A stretch of 64,000 nt of DNA from Planctomycetota bacterium (GCA_029552545.1 JAKPDO010000013.1:124001-188000), one strand, 5' to 3'. Positions 1 through 9,890 are shown, counted from the first letter of the stretch. Made by a program: numbers and translations. The notes: generated by a model from the letters alone, not told the origin.

Positions 1-678
1 TTGACTGTGTTGATTGCGGCAGTCGGGTGTCGGATTCAGGAGCCGGCGGAGCGTCCCGCAGGCAATTTTTATTTAAGTCCGACGGCGGATTTTGAGCAGA
101 TCGGCAAAGTGGTGATGCTGGAATTAGACAATCCGACATCGCATCCGGAACAGGGACGAATTTTTTCTGAAATGCTGGCAGACGGCTTGGGGAAAAAGCA
201 TTTGTTCAGTGTTCGGATGATACGGCGTGAAGAGCCCTCCTGGCGGCAGCTGGATTTGGATTCCATCCGTCGAAGCACGCCCCAGCAGCTGGCCGAGATT
301 CGACAGAATCTGGGAGCGGATGCCGTAGTATTCGGGACGATGGGCCGCTACAGTCCCTATCCGCATCTGCTGCTGAGTGTTCATTTGAAGATGCTGGATT
401 TGCGAACTGCGCGGATTGTCTGGGCGATTGAGGATGTGTGGGACAGCAGCGATCGTCTGATTCAGCAAAGAATCCGCCGGTATTTTGAAACCCAAATGCG
501 CACGGGGTATGAACCCCTGAATTGGAAGATTGTAGAGAACAGTCCGCTTTACTTTAACAAGTTCGTTGTTTTTGAAATCACGGAAACGCTTCCGAGTTAT
601 CAGACGATGCAGAAAGAACTATCGTCCGAGAAGAACGGGCTTCTGAGCCCTGTTTCAAAAATCAGCGCAATTTTCTGA
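1..678 (+). CDS. Putative lipoprotein / CsgG-like surface protein; 5' end may lie outside the window
   Basis: ORF open from base 1; hydrophobic start followed by Cys (IAAVGC); GADAVVFGTMGRYSPYPHLLLSVHLKMLDLRTARIVWA resembles outer-membrane CsgG/GNA1162-like lipoproteins. Confidence 0.5.
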   Translation: MTVLIAAVGCRIQEPAERPAGNFYLSPTADFEQIGKVVMLELDNPTSHPEQGRIFSEMLADGLGKKHLFSVRMIRREEPSWRQLDLDSIRRSTPQQLAEIRQNLGADAVVFGTMGRYSPYPHLLLSVHLKMLDLRTARIVWAIEDVWDSSDRLIQQRIRRYFETQMRTGYEPLNWKIVENSPLYFNKFVVFEITETLPSYQTMQKELSSEKNGLLSPVSKISAIF

Positions 679-756
679 AAAATTCCTAAAGTTCCTCTGC
701 CGGGGTACGACAATGGGGGCAGGTGAAAAGGCGAGTGAGCGAGTGAACTTTGAAAA

Positions 757-1032
757 ATGAATCCGGCGGAACCTTCCAGTTCGATGCAGATAAACGGAGC
801 ACTCGGAGCGGCTTCCCTTGCGGGGACAGCCGGACCGAAGCGAAAACCCCCTCGGAAAGAGGAACCGGCTCTTCGGCTCCGGTATGCCGGACTTTTTGAG
901 CGGGTGATGCAGATGCAGGGGGAGGAGCCGGAGGTGATCCGGCAGGCACGTGAACTGATTCTATCGGGCCGTGCGGATTCGATGGAAGCGGCTTTGGAAA
1001 CGGCCCGCCGGATGCTTCAATACGGGATTTGA
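757..1032 (+). CDS. Small protein, possible FlgM-like anti-sigma-28 factor
   Basis: 91 aa; C-terminal helical VIRQARELILSGRADSMEAALETARRML resembles the FlgM C-terminus; close to csrA. Confidence 0.4.
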   Translation: MNPAEPSSSMQINGALGAASLAGTAGPKRKPPRKEEPALRLRYAGLFERVMQMQGEEPEVIRQARELILSGRADSMEAALETARRMLQYGI

Positions 1033-1126
1033 GAGACCTCAAAGGTTTTCGATTGGTTTGAGAAAAAGTGGGATTCCAAACAAGGATGTTTGGACTATCG
1101 GCCGCACGGACCAGCGAGTTGGGCAC

Positions 1127-1164
1127 ACATGGCTTTGAATCCTCCGGGTGATTCAAAGCCATGT
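1127..1164 (+). terminator. Perfect 14-bp inverted repeat with 10-nt loop, terminator-like
   Basis: acatggctttgaat-cctccgggtg-attcaaagccatgt followed by ttgttt. Confidence 0.6.
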
Positions 1165-1585
1165 TTGTTTATTCGGCCCCTCAGGCCCAGCAGTCCACCC
1201 AGATTCCCCGCGGGGCCTTCGTCCGAAACGGATTTTGGATTGTCCATTGACGGGCAATCTGACGATTCCGTACGAATGGTGATGGGCTCATCGGCGCATA
1301 CGGTTCTGGTTCGGACGATGCCTTTGAGGTCCGAAGCGGACGAGATTGGATTACACGACAAATTACCGGTTTGGTCATCATCACCCCCAACCCAAAACAA
1401 CCAGTTTTTCATTAACTGAATTCTATCACAAATAGGGTTTCCAGACAAGGTAGGAAAGATTTCAGAGGGGTTTCGTCCTATAAAACCCCGAAATTGGCGC
1501 ATAAAAAAAGGTTTTTGGATAAAAACCGGTTGAATGAAGCCGAAAAATAATGGATATAGGAAAAAGCGTTTGTTGAGAGGAAAGA

Positions 1586-1786
1586 ATGCGTCTTTTGGCT
1601 CGATGTCCAGACTGCGGTGTTGCGATGCGGCTTTCTCTGGAGGATGCCGACAAGCGGAAACGCTGCCGGCAATGCGGACGATTATTCAAGGTGCCTGCCT
1701 TGGAGCAACTGCGGAAAGCGCTAGAACTCATCAAACAGGCGCATGCGGGGGTCTATGTGGATGAAAAAGGGAATGTTTATGGATAA
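1586..1786 (+). CDS. Small zinc-ribbon protein (MJ0042-like finger)
   Basis: CPDCG-x18-CRQCGRLFKVP, two CxxC knuckles. Confidence 0.6.
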   Translation: MRLLARCPDCGVAMRLSLEDADKRKRCRQCGRLFKVPALEQLRKALELIKQAHAGVYVDEKGNVYG

Positions 1787-1837
1787 TAGGAAAAAGAGGG
1801 CTTTTGAAGACCAAAGCGAATGGGCGAAAAATTGGTT

Positions 1838-2098
1838 TTAGGAATTTTTGACGGAAGCGGGGTTCGGATTGGTATTTTCTTTGGAGGGATCTTCTGAAGA
1901 TTTCTCTGCGGACTGCTGCTGTTGCTGCTGGGCTTTTTCCTTTTGAATGAGCAGATAAATTTCCTTGCGATGGACCTCCACTTTCCTGGGTGCGTTGATT
2001 CCTAAACGAACCTTGTCGCCGCGAACGTCCACAATTGTGATCTCGATATCATCGCCGATCATAATTGATTCATCTTTTTGTCTGCTAAGGACCAACAT
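1838..2098 (-). CDS. csrA: Carbon storage regulator CsrA with Q-rich C-terminal extension
   Basis: [52 protein letters not shown] is a full CsrA core. Confidence 0.96.
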   Translation of the reverse strand: MLVLSRQKDESIMIGDDIEITIVDVRGDKVRLGINAPRKVEVHRKEIYLLIQKEKAQQQQQQSAEKSSEDPSKENTNPNPASVKNS

Positions 2099-2390
2099 AT
2101 ATCAAACTCCTTGCTGAATGCTGGTCATAAGTACTTGTTTTCAAAAGCATTCCGTTTCTATTGTCTTTACGCTGCCGGCTCGCGGTCGGTTGTCAAAATC
2201 CCGTTTGAAAACCCTGAATTCGGCATAGGTATCTTCGGCTATTTGGTTCAGTTGGGATAGCAGTTTTTGGATGAGGAGGGAAAAAAAGAGGGAAAAAAGG
2301 GGCAAATCAGGCATAACTATATGTAAAACAATCACTTGGAATCTTTTGATTCGAAAGATTCCAAAGACGGGGGCGGGATAATTTTGGTTG

Positions 2391-3374
2391 TTATAGGACT
2401 TCCTGGAGTTTTTTTGCCGATTTATATTTTATTATGAGCCACTGGCCTGCTAATGCCCCGATGGCCGAAAACGAGATAAACTGGATTGGTAATATCGCCG
2501 TTATTGTATTTGGAAAGTAGGTAACCGCCCAGTTTTCCGTCATATATTGGAGCATTTGAGGGCTGCAGGATACGGAGATGACAATGGCGTACAAGATGGG
2601 AGCGGCCAGAACAGCCCAATAATGTTCACAGTCCAAAAAGTACTTGATGACGGCACCAGCCAAGGCGAAGGAGGCCAGTACGGCAAAGGCGATTTGACGA
2701 TTGCCCGGCTGACCTGTCACGGAGCCGATACGGGTATCCGGATATCGGACATCCTGTGCAAAGAGACCGATGGTTAACTGAACAATCACTACAGAAGCTA
2801 AAACAGCGATGAGGATAGAAAGTGCAGGAAAGCGTTTGGTTTTTGCGGATGCATGGGAACTATCGAGGGTCTTTTTCGGGGGCAGGAAACGGGAGAGAAT
2901 CCAGATTCCGGCGGCGCCGCAGAGAAGCATTGCCAGCCAGAAGAGGGTTTCGATTCGGAGGAAGCGGTAAACTGCCAATCGCTCTTCGAAGGCGGAATGG
3001 GTCAGCAGGAGAGAACGGACGGAGCCGCTCTGGAACGTCCAGACGGCCAGGCCTGTCGGCACAGACAGAAGTCCTGCGGCTTTCCCGTAGGGATAGGCAA
3101 TCAGGTATCCCCCGGCGCCCGCTAACAAGGACGCAAGCATACAAAGAAGGATGTCTGACAAGGAGAAAGCCCCGTTGTAAAGGGTAACAGCACCGAGCGG
3201 ATCGATGGGAGCGATTTTCGGCCAAAGAAGAAATCCAATGAGAAATGCCCCGACTCCCATTGCCCCGAGGATGCGGAGGCGCATGAGCCAGTGGACGTTA
3301 AAAAGACTGAGCAGAATGTAAAGAAAGCCGGCGAAGGCGGCGGTCTTTAGTGTCCATTCGAGCGTTATGTGCAT
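2391..3374 (-). CDS. Multi-pass membrane protein of unknown function
   Basis: 327 aa with many hydrophobic segments. Confidence 0.65.
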   Translation of the reverse strand: MHITLEWTLKTAAFAGFLYILLSLFNVHWLMRLRILGAMGVGAFLIGFLLWPKIAPIDPLGAVTLYNGAFSLSDILLCMLASLLAGAGGYLIAYPYGKAAGLLSVPTGLAVWTFQSGSVRSLLLTHSAFEERLAVYRFLRIETLFWLAMLLCGAAGIWILSRFLPPKKTLDSSHASAKTKRFPALSILIAVLASVVIVQLTIGLFAQDVRYPDTRIGSVTGQPGNRQIAFAVLASFALAGAVIKYFLDCEHYWAVLAAPILYAIVISVSCSPQMLQYMTENWAVTYFPNTITAILPIQFISFSAIGALAGQWLIIKYKSAKKLQEVL

Positions 3375-3539
3375 TCCGGATTCCCTTTCTACAGAACAAG
3401 CAGGTTAACATGAGGCGGGAATGCGGTCAAGATTTTAGCCCCTAAATTGAAGAGGCGGGAAACTGTTGGAAGGATTTGCCGGTGGTGAAAAAGGTGGTAT
3501 AATATCCAGGATGAATGCGGATGATATAAGGAGACAATT

Positions 3540-4385
3540 ATGAAGCGGAACTGGAAAGAGTTTACTCTTCTCTTGACAGCGTTTTTGTTTGGCTGTGCGG
3601 AGGTTCCGATTACCGGCCGCAGCCAGCTGAATTTGGTGCCGGATTCGCTGGTGAATTCGATGGCTCTGGAGGAATACCAGGCCTTTTTGAAAGAAAATAA
3701 GGTGAGTACGGACCCGCAGAAGACGGCGATGGTGCGTGAGGTGGGCAAGCGGATTGCCGGGGCGGTGGAAACGTACTTTCGGCAGCAGGGTCTGGCCAGC
3801 CAGATAAGCGGGTTTTCCTGGGAGTTTAATTTGGTGGAGAACGAGGAGAAAAATGCCTGGTGTATGCCGGGCGGCAAAGTGGTTGTTTATACCGGTCTGC
3901 TGCCGATTACGCAGGATGAGAACGGGCTGGCGGTTGTGATGTCGCACGAGATTGCGCATGCCGTCGCCCGACACGGCAGCGAGCGGATGAGCCAGGGGCT
4001 TTTGTATCAAATGGGCGGGATGGCCCTTTCGGAAGCGATACAGAATCATCCGGCGGCAACTCAGCAGCTGTTTATGCAGTCGTACGGGCTGGGGGCGCAG
4101 ATTGGGGTTCTTCTGCCGTACAGTCGGCTGCATGAAAAGGAAGCGGACCGATTGGGTCTGATTTTTATGGGGATGGCAGGGTATAATCCGCAGACAGCAG
4201 TGGATTTCTGGAAACGAATGGCGGCGGACAAGTCCGCCAGTCCTCCGGAGTTTTTGAGCACCCATCCTTCAGACCAAACCCGCATACAGGCCATTCAGGA
4301 GGTCTTGCCGGAGGCGATGCGGTATTATTACCGGGCTACGGGGCAAACTCCCCAGATGTATCAGTATCCGTTTGGGAAGCCGTAA
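3540..4385 (+). CDS. M48 family metalloprotease, lipoprotein-like (LoiP/YggG type)
   Basis: Lipobox-like FLFGC; zinc motif HEIAH (MSHEIAHAVARHG); EADRLGL second Glu motif. Confidence 0.9.
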   Translation: MKRNWKEFTLLLTAFLFGCAEVPITGRSQLNLVPDSLVNSMALEEYQAFLKENKVSTDPQKTAMVREVGKRIAGAVETYFRQQGLASQISGFSWEFNLVENEEKNAWCMPGGKVVVYTGLLPITQDENGLAVVMSHEIAHAVARHGSERMSQGLLYQMGGMALSEAIQNHPAATQQLFMQSYGLGAQIGVLLPYSRLHEKEADRLGLIFMGMAGYNPQTAVDFWKRMAADKSASPPEFLSTHPSDQTRIQAIQEVLPEAMRYYYRATGQTPQMYQYPFGKP

Positions 4386-5208
4386 AGTCCTCACTTGACA
4401 AAAAGGGAAGGGGCTGGGCCGTCAGGATGGTGTGCAGGAGTTCTGCGTCCTGATTGTCCGCTGTCCGGCAAGAGCGGGCGTGCTTGAAAAGCATTTTGAG
4501 TGTGGCGGAAAACTTTTTGTCTAAGGGGGCGACAAACGTGCGGACCGTTTGCGGTTCGGTCGGCAGCGGCGGGATTTGGATTTGATACGCGTGGAGCGTA
4601 AGCCGACTGATGAGCGGGGATTCCGGGGTATCTTTTTTGAGGCGATAGTCTTTTTTGTAATCTGAAAGCATCAGGGGGTGCGGGCTGGCATAGAGCGGAT
4701 CCAGGGCCAATGGAATGCCTCGATGAGCCAAATGCACACGGATTTGATGCGTTCTGCCGGTCAGGGGCTGAACCGCCAGAAGAGCGAACGGGCCTAACTC
4801 CATCAATTTGAGCCAGTCGGTGACGGCTTCCTTCCCTTTCCAGGGCTGGACGTGCATGGTTTGGGGATTTTGCCGGCTTCGCAGAAGGGGGGCTTTGATG
4901 CGTCCCCGATTTTGGGGAAGAGGGCCCTGTACGATGGCCAAGTACAGTTTTGCGAATCGCTGTTTGGAAAAGCCGGAGGTGTAAAAGGTTTGGGCGGGCT
5001 TGTTTTTGGCCAGAAGGAGGACACCAGAGGTTTCTTTGTCGATACGGTGAACCAGCCGCAGCGGTTCCGGTGTCGGAAATTCCTTTTGGAGGATTTCCAT
5101 CAGCCAGGGGGCTCCGGAGCGGTCTTTGGTTACGGAGATGCCGGAGGGCTTGTTGAGAATCAGAATATCCTGATTTTCGTAAAGAACAGGAATAGAAACT
5201 TTCTTCAT
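4336..5208 (-). CDS. RluA-family 23S rRNA pseudouridine synthase
   Basis: HRIDKETSGVLLLAKN catalytic motif, PLTGRTHQIRVHLAHRGIPLALDPLY; internal Met start preferred over the ORF-track start at 5253. Confidence 0.9.
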   Translation of the reverse strand: MKKVSIPVLYENQDILILNKPSGISVTKDRSGAPWLMEILQKEFPTPEPLRLVHRIDKETSGVLLLAKNKPAQTFYTSGFSKQRFAKLYLAIVQGPLPQNRGRIKAPLLRSRQNPQTMHVQPWKGKEAVTDWLKLMELGPFALLAVQPLTGRTHQIRVHLAHRGIPLALDPLYASPHPLMLSDYKKDYRLKKDTPESPLISRLTLHAYQIQIPPLPTEPQTVRTFVAPLDKKFSATLKMLFKHARSCRTADNQDAELLHTILTAQPLPFLSSEDFTASQTDTDTSGEFAP

Positions 5209-5285
5209 ATGTATCTCACTTTTCCGCAGACCCGCGCAATCGTTTTGAGGCAAGTTTGGTTTTTTCCGTTCCGGCAGGAAAAGGG

Positions 5286-5921
5286 TCAGGTCAATTCAAC
5301 GGACCAGTACGCGTGGTCGAGGAACTGCTTCCAGCTGTGGTAGCGTTCGTGACTGAGATGGATGTGGATAACGGGATTCCGTTTGGGTTTGACCGGTTTT
5401 TGAATCAGCTTCATATTGGCCTGCTGCGGGGTTCGGCCGCCTTTTTTGATGTTGCACTGGAGGCAGGCACAGACCACATTTTCCCAAGTGCTTTGGCCGC
5501 CGAGCCGCCGCGGGATGACGTGGTCCAAAGACAGCTCGGAGGTGGGAAATTTTTTGCCGCAGTACTGACAACGGTTTCCGTCCCGTGCGAACAGGTTTCG
5601 GCGGTTGAACTTGACGGTTTGGCGGGGCAGACGGTCGTAAAACAATAGACGGATAATGCGAGGCACAGCCAGATCGAAATTGACGGTGGAGACCCAGTCC
5701 TGAGGGTGCGCTTTGAACTGGTCTTTCATCCGGCTGATTTGCTGCCAGGTTTGGAAGTCGTAGTTGGCATAGGTGCCGTCATCGCAGGAAATCACCTCTG
5801 CGAGATTGCGGCAAAGCAGAGAAAAGGCGCGTCTTGCACTAATGACCCGCAGGGCCATATAGTGCTTGTTCAATACCAAAACGCGGCAGTCCATTGCCGA
5901 TTGAGATGTTGCAGAAATCAT
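5286..5921 (-). CDS. HNH endonuclease family protein
   Basis: [52 protein letters not shown]. Confidence 0.88.
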   Translation of the reverse strand: MISATSQSAMDCRVLVLNKHYMALRVISARRAFSLLCRNLAEVISCDDGTYANYDFQTWQQISRMKDQFKAHPQDWVSTVNFDLAVPRIIRLLFYDRLPRQTVKFNRRNLFARDGNRCQYCGKKFPTSELSLDHVIPRRLGGQSTWENVVCACLQCNIKKGGRTPQQANMKLIQKPVKPKRNPVIHIHLSHERYHSWKQFLDHAYWSVELT

Positions 5922-6127
5922 GACTCCTCCGCAAAATCCCTTTAACCTGCCTAAAAGATACATTATCGGTCCTCATTGTACAAGTCAAAAATCGGCAAAA
6001 AATGGTGCTATCTGAAGGAAAATGGGCGGGGAGGTAAAACCAAACTTTCGTTGTCTGGAATTGCCCCCTTTCGGGGCTTCCGATGTTCTTAAACCTTTTT
6101 GCCTTTGGTGAAGAATAAGAGTACGGA

Positions 6128-6436
6128 TTAGGAATTTTTCTTAGCCGGAGCCGGAGCAGAAAGTTTTTCCCGCATTAAACGGCCCATTTTAAATTTAACG
6201 CTGCGTTTGGGCGGCACCTGAACGCGTTCGAGTGTTTTCGGGTTTTGAGCGATTCTGGAAGACCGTGTTCGGGTTTCGAAGACCCCGAAGTCGCGGAATT
6301 CGAGCCGATTGTCACGAGCCAACTCATCAATCACTTCATCCAAAAATGTCTGGATTATTTTTTTGACAATCACTCGTTTGGCCTGTGTGGACTCTGAAAT
6401 CCGGTCAATCAGTTCTTTCTTCGTAATAGTTGCCAT
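6128..6436 (-). CDS. HU/IHF family DNA-binding protein
   Basis: MATITKKELIDRISE...DFGVFETRTRSSRIAQNPKTLERVQVPPKRSVKFKMG. Confidence 0.92.
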   Translation of the reverse strand: MATITKKELIDRISESTQAKRVIVKKIIQTFLDEVIDELARDNRLEFRDFGVFETRTRSSRIAQNPKTLERVQVPPKRSVKFKMGRLMREKLSAPAPAKKNS

Positions 6437-6704
6437 CGGCCATCCTCTTGATAGTTTTGAAATAAAGAAACTTTTTGGTATCCAATGCAGCTGGGACATT
6501 CGTTTAAGAACTGCAACTTACTATACAGAAACGACTTCGAAACGGCAAGTTTTTTTTTCCTAATTTTTCATAGGGATGAAAAAATGGATACAGGATGTGG
6601 AGGGTCTGCAATAAACAACCTGTTTCTTTTTTTCTTTTCTTCTACTTGACCGATTTTTTTATCAAGGCCATAATGGAAAATCTTTATAAACAGCGAATGG
6701 TTCG

Positions 6705-8297
6705 ATGGCTTTGGGTAAAAAAAGAGACAATCCATCTTGTGAGTCCACCGGTTTTTCCGTAGAGGGAATCTATCATTTCCTCGAGTGGCTGGTCACGGCA
6801 CTGGCGTCCACGCTGGTTTTTATTGTTTTTATTATGCAGGTGTACCGCATACCGACCGGCAGTATGGCGGATACGCTGAAGGGGGCGCATTTTCGGCTTC
6901 GCTGTGAGCAGTGCGGATATCGGTATGAGTATGATTTTTCGCCGCGCCAGTATGGGCTGGGCGAGAATGTAATCCCAAAGCGGGATTTGCCGATTTTGAA
7001 GGAATGCCGCTGCCCGAGCTGCGGGTATGCGTATCGGGTCTGGATGCGGGAAAAAGACCCCCGGTATTACCGACGGGTGTATAAGGGGGATCAGATTTTT
7101 GTTCTGAAGTGCATTTATCAGTTCCGGGAGCCGAACCGGTGGGATGTGGTGGTTTTTAAGAATCCGCTGGAGCCGCACATCAATTATATCAAACGGCTGG
7201 TCGGCAAGCCCGGAGAGAAGGTGGAAATCATCGACGGGGATATTTATATCAATGATCGAATTGTGCGGAAGCCGCCGTCGGTTCAGGAAGAGTTATGGAT
7301 GCCGATTTATGAGAATGATTACCAGCCGGCCCGTCCGGAGGAAGAGCGTTTCAATCGTCATTCGTGGAGACAGCCGTTTGAAAATCTCGGACCGAGCCGA
7401 TGGGACTTGGGGGGACCGGGGCGTCCGTTTTTTGCGCTGGAGGAAAAGGGGCAGCAGGTTCATCGGATTCAGTATAATCCCCAGATAGGGAATGATTTTC
7501 GGGCTGTGTACGCGTATGACCCGCCGGATTTTATTCCGAATATGCCGATTTGCAGCGATTTGATGATTCGCAGTCTTCCTGAAATCGATTCCGGCAGCGG
7601 AGTGGGGTATGAGCTGGGCAAATACGGCAGACGCTATCAGGGATGGCTTCACGGGGATGGACGAATGGAGATTCTTCGGATTGAGTCCGATGAAAAATCC
7701 ACCCTTCTAATGAGCGGACAGGCGGAGATGAAGGATTCTTTTCAGCTGGAGGAGTTTCGATTTTCTCACGTGGACCATCAATTGATTCTTCAGTACGGCC
7801 GGAGGCAGTTGGTTTATGACCTTGGGCGCGGGGCGGATGATGCCGGGACCTGGCGGCATATCCAGCCGGAGGCGGCTGTTCTCGGGTACGGAAGACTGCG
7901 GCTTCGGCATATTGGTTTATTCCGGGACATTTACTATATGAACACGGATGTGTCCAATCCGCGGAATCCGATTCTGCAGGGCGGGGCGGGCAATCCGATT
8001 GTTCTTGGAGAGGGTGAGTTTTTTGTGTGCGGGGACAACAGCCCGTACAGTCTGGATTCCCGCTGGTGGAATAAACCTGGACGGGGAAATCACGGGCGGA
8101 CGTTTACCCAGGGGGTTGTTCCGAGGGATTATTTTGTCGGGAAGGCATTTTTTGTTCACTGGCCGGGCGGGGATTCGATTCTTCCGGGCTTTATCCGTTT
8201 TGTTCCCTATGTGGAGGGAATGAAAATCATCTATGGAGGCAGCCGGGACTGGGATAAGGCGGAAGCAGTGCCGGCGGATACGGAGAGGAAGCTGTGA
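6705..8297 (+). CDS. Signal peptidase I (S26), large zinc-ribbon/insertion variant, paralog 1
   Basis: Ser box YRIPTGSMADTL; Lys box NYIKRLVGKPGEKVEI; GDNSPYSLDSRWW; four-Cys ribbon CEQCG...CPSCG between Ser and Lys boxes. Confidence 0.9.
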   Translation: MALGKKRDNPSCESTGFSVEGIYHFLEWLVTALASTLVFIVFIMQVYRIPTGSMADTLKGAHFRLRCEQCGYRYEYDFSPRQYGLGENVIPKRDLPILKECRCPSCGYAYRVWMREKDPRYYRRVYKGDQIFVLKCIYQFREPNRWDVVVFKNPLEPHINYIKRLVGKPGEKVEIIDGDIYINDRIVRKPPSVQEELWMPIYENDYQPARPEEERFNRHSWRQPFENLGPSRWDLGGPGRPFFALEEKGQQVHRIQYNPQIGNDFRAVYAYDPPDFIPNMPICSDLMIRSLPEIDSGSGVGYELGKYGRRYQGWLHGDGRMEILRIESDEKSTLLMSGQAEMKDSFQLEEFRFSHVDHQLILQYGRRQLVYDLGRGADDAGTWRHIQPEAAVLGYGRLRLRHIGLFRDIYYMNTDVSNPRNPILQGGAGNPIVLGEGEFFVCGDNSPYSLDSRWWNKPGRGNHGRTFTQGVVPRDYFVGKAFFVHWPGGDSILPGFIRFVPYVEGMKIIYGGSRDWDKAEAVPADTERKL

Positions 8298-9796
8298 GAT
8301 TAGCCAGTCCTTCCAACGGTTTCTCGCCTGATTATCCGCGTTTGCGCCGCAGCAAGACGGTGGAGTCGGCTGTGAACGCTCTGGACGGACTGCTGGTGGC
8401 GTTTATTTTGGCACTGGTGTTTCGGGCGTTTGCGGTGGAGGCGTTTCAGATTCCGACAGGCAGTATGGCGGAGACGCTGAATGGGGCGCATTGGCATTTG
8501 CGCTGCCTGCGCTGCGGCATTCCTTACGATTTTGGGGCGGATGCGGGCTGGTCCGGACAGCCGGTCTGTCCGAACTGCGGGTATGAACAGCCCAGCACGG
8601 CGATGGGGGTGCTGGCGAACGGGGACCGGATTTTTGTGAACAAATGCATTTATCAGTTCTCGGAGCCGAAGCGGTGGGATGTGGTTGTGTTCAAGAATCC
8701 GCCGAATCCGCAGGAAAATTACATCAAGCGTCTGGTCGGCCTGCCGGGAGAGTCCATTGAAATTGCAGACGGAGACCTTTATATCAACGGACAGATTGTC
8801 CGCAAGCCGCGGAAGATTCAGGAAGAGCTGTGGACATGTCTGTACCACAACGATTATCAGGCAGGGTTTGCTTCCGGTCGGTTTTCATCCCCTTCGGAGG
8901 ATTCCTCCCAATCCTGGCCGTTGGAGCCGCGGTTTGAGTCCGAAGGGCAGAGTGCATGGGAACTGAACTCGGAGGGAGGGACTGTTTTCGTTTTGCGGGA
9001 GGACGGTGCGGATGAGCATTCGATTCGTTTTGTGCCGAGACGTCCGGATGTGTTTCGGGTTTTTTATGCTTACAATGGGCCGGATGTGAGTTCAAACCGG
9101 CCGATTTGTTCGGATTTAATGATTCGATTCTGGGTTCAGCCGACGAGGGAACAGGGACAGGTCGGGGCTTTGCTGAGCAAAAACGGGGTTGGGTATGTCG
9201 GCCGATTCGACTTTCTGGGCCAGCTGATTTTTGAAAAAGTGACCTCAGACGGCCAGCGGACAGAACTGAGAAAACTGGCTTTTTTGCCGGACTGGTCCCG
9301 AAAGGGCTTGTGGTTTGAGTTTGCAAATGTGGACCGTCGTCTGGTTATTCGCTGTGGGGATTATCGGTTTTCTTATGATTTGAAGGAGGAGGATTTGGGG
9401 GAACGCAGCGGCCGCCGTCAGAATCCGGAGGTAAAGATTTTGGGGCAGGGGGGGATGCGGCTTTCGCATATCGGGGTGTATCGGGATATTTATTATCTTT
9501 CGTCGGATTCGCTTCGAGCGCGGCGCGGGCGGCCGTTTCAACTCGGGCCGGATGAATTTTTTGTTTGTGGGGATAATACGCCGAACAGTTATGACAGCCG
9601 GCAGTGGGCTACAGAGGGACTGGGCAACAACGGCAAGCGGTATCGGGAAGGAGTGGTGCCGCGTGATTTTATGATGGGCAAGGCCTTTTTTATCTATTGG
9701 TCGGATGCGTTTCGGCCTCGGGAGTATATGCTGCCGGTGATTGTGAATTTGGAGCGGCTGCGGGTCATTTATGGGGGTTCGGAGGAGATTTACTAA
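8294..9796 (+). CDS. Signal peptidase I (S26), large zinc-ribbon/insertion variant, paralog 2
   Basis: FQIPTGSMAETL; CLRCG...CPNCG; NYIKRLVGLPGESIEI; VCGDNTPNSYDSRQW; overlaps paralog 1 stop by 4 bp. Confidence 0.9.
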   Translation: MRLASPSNGFSPDYPRLRRSKTVESAVNALDGLLVAFILALVFRAFAVEAFQIPTGSMAETLNGAHWHLRCLRCGIPYDFGADAGWSGQPVCPNCGYEQPSTAMGVLANGDRIFVNKCIYQFSEPKRWDVVVFKNPPNPQENYIKRLVGLPGESIEIADGDLYINGQIVRKPRKIQEELWTCLYHNDYQAGFASGRFSSPSEDSSQSWPLEPRFESEGQSAWELNSEGGTVFVLREDGADEHSIRFVPRRPDVFRVFYAYNGPDVSSNRPICSDLMIRFWVQPTREQGQVGALLSKNGVGYVGRFDFLGQLIFEKVTSDGQRTELRKLAFLPDWSRKGLWFEFANVDRRLVIRCGDYRFSYDLKEEDLGERSGRRQNPEVKILGQGGMRLSHIGVYRDIYYLSSDSLRARRGRPFQLGPDEFFVCGDNTPNSYDSRQWATEGLGNNGKRYREGVVPRDFMMGKAFFIYWSDAFRPREYMLPVIVNLERLRVIYGGSEEIY

Positions 9797-9801
9797 TCAA
9801 A

Positions 9802-9829
9802 CAGTCATCAGTTATCAGTCATCAGTTAT
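9802..9829. repeat. Perfect 14-bp tandem repeat x2 (cagtcatcagttat)
   Basis: Direct reading: cagtcatcagttat cagtcatcagttat. Confidence 0.85.
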
Positions 9830-9890
9830 CGGGGGGCGGCTGTTCGGCATCTGTTGGGCGGGGTTTGGCATCCGGAATGTTCATCGGATG

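Noticed and set aside
686-1162. 158-aa minus ORF opposite the FlgM-like gene
   Set aside because: Pro/Ser-rich low-complexity shadow frame without motif
1095-1502. 135-aa minus-strand ORF in the 1.1-1.5 kb region
   Set aside because: Overlaps the perfect hairpin, no motif, no clear RBS; more likely non-coding or remnant DNA
5286-5921. HNH protein as part of a restriction or mobile system
   Set aside because: Neighbours are housekeeping genes (pseudouridine synthase, HU/IHF); no methylase, transposase or defence partner nearby
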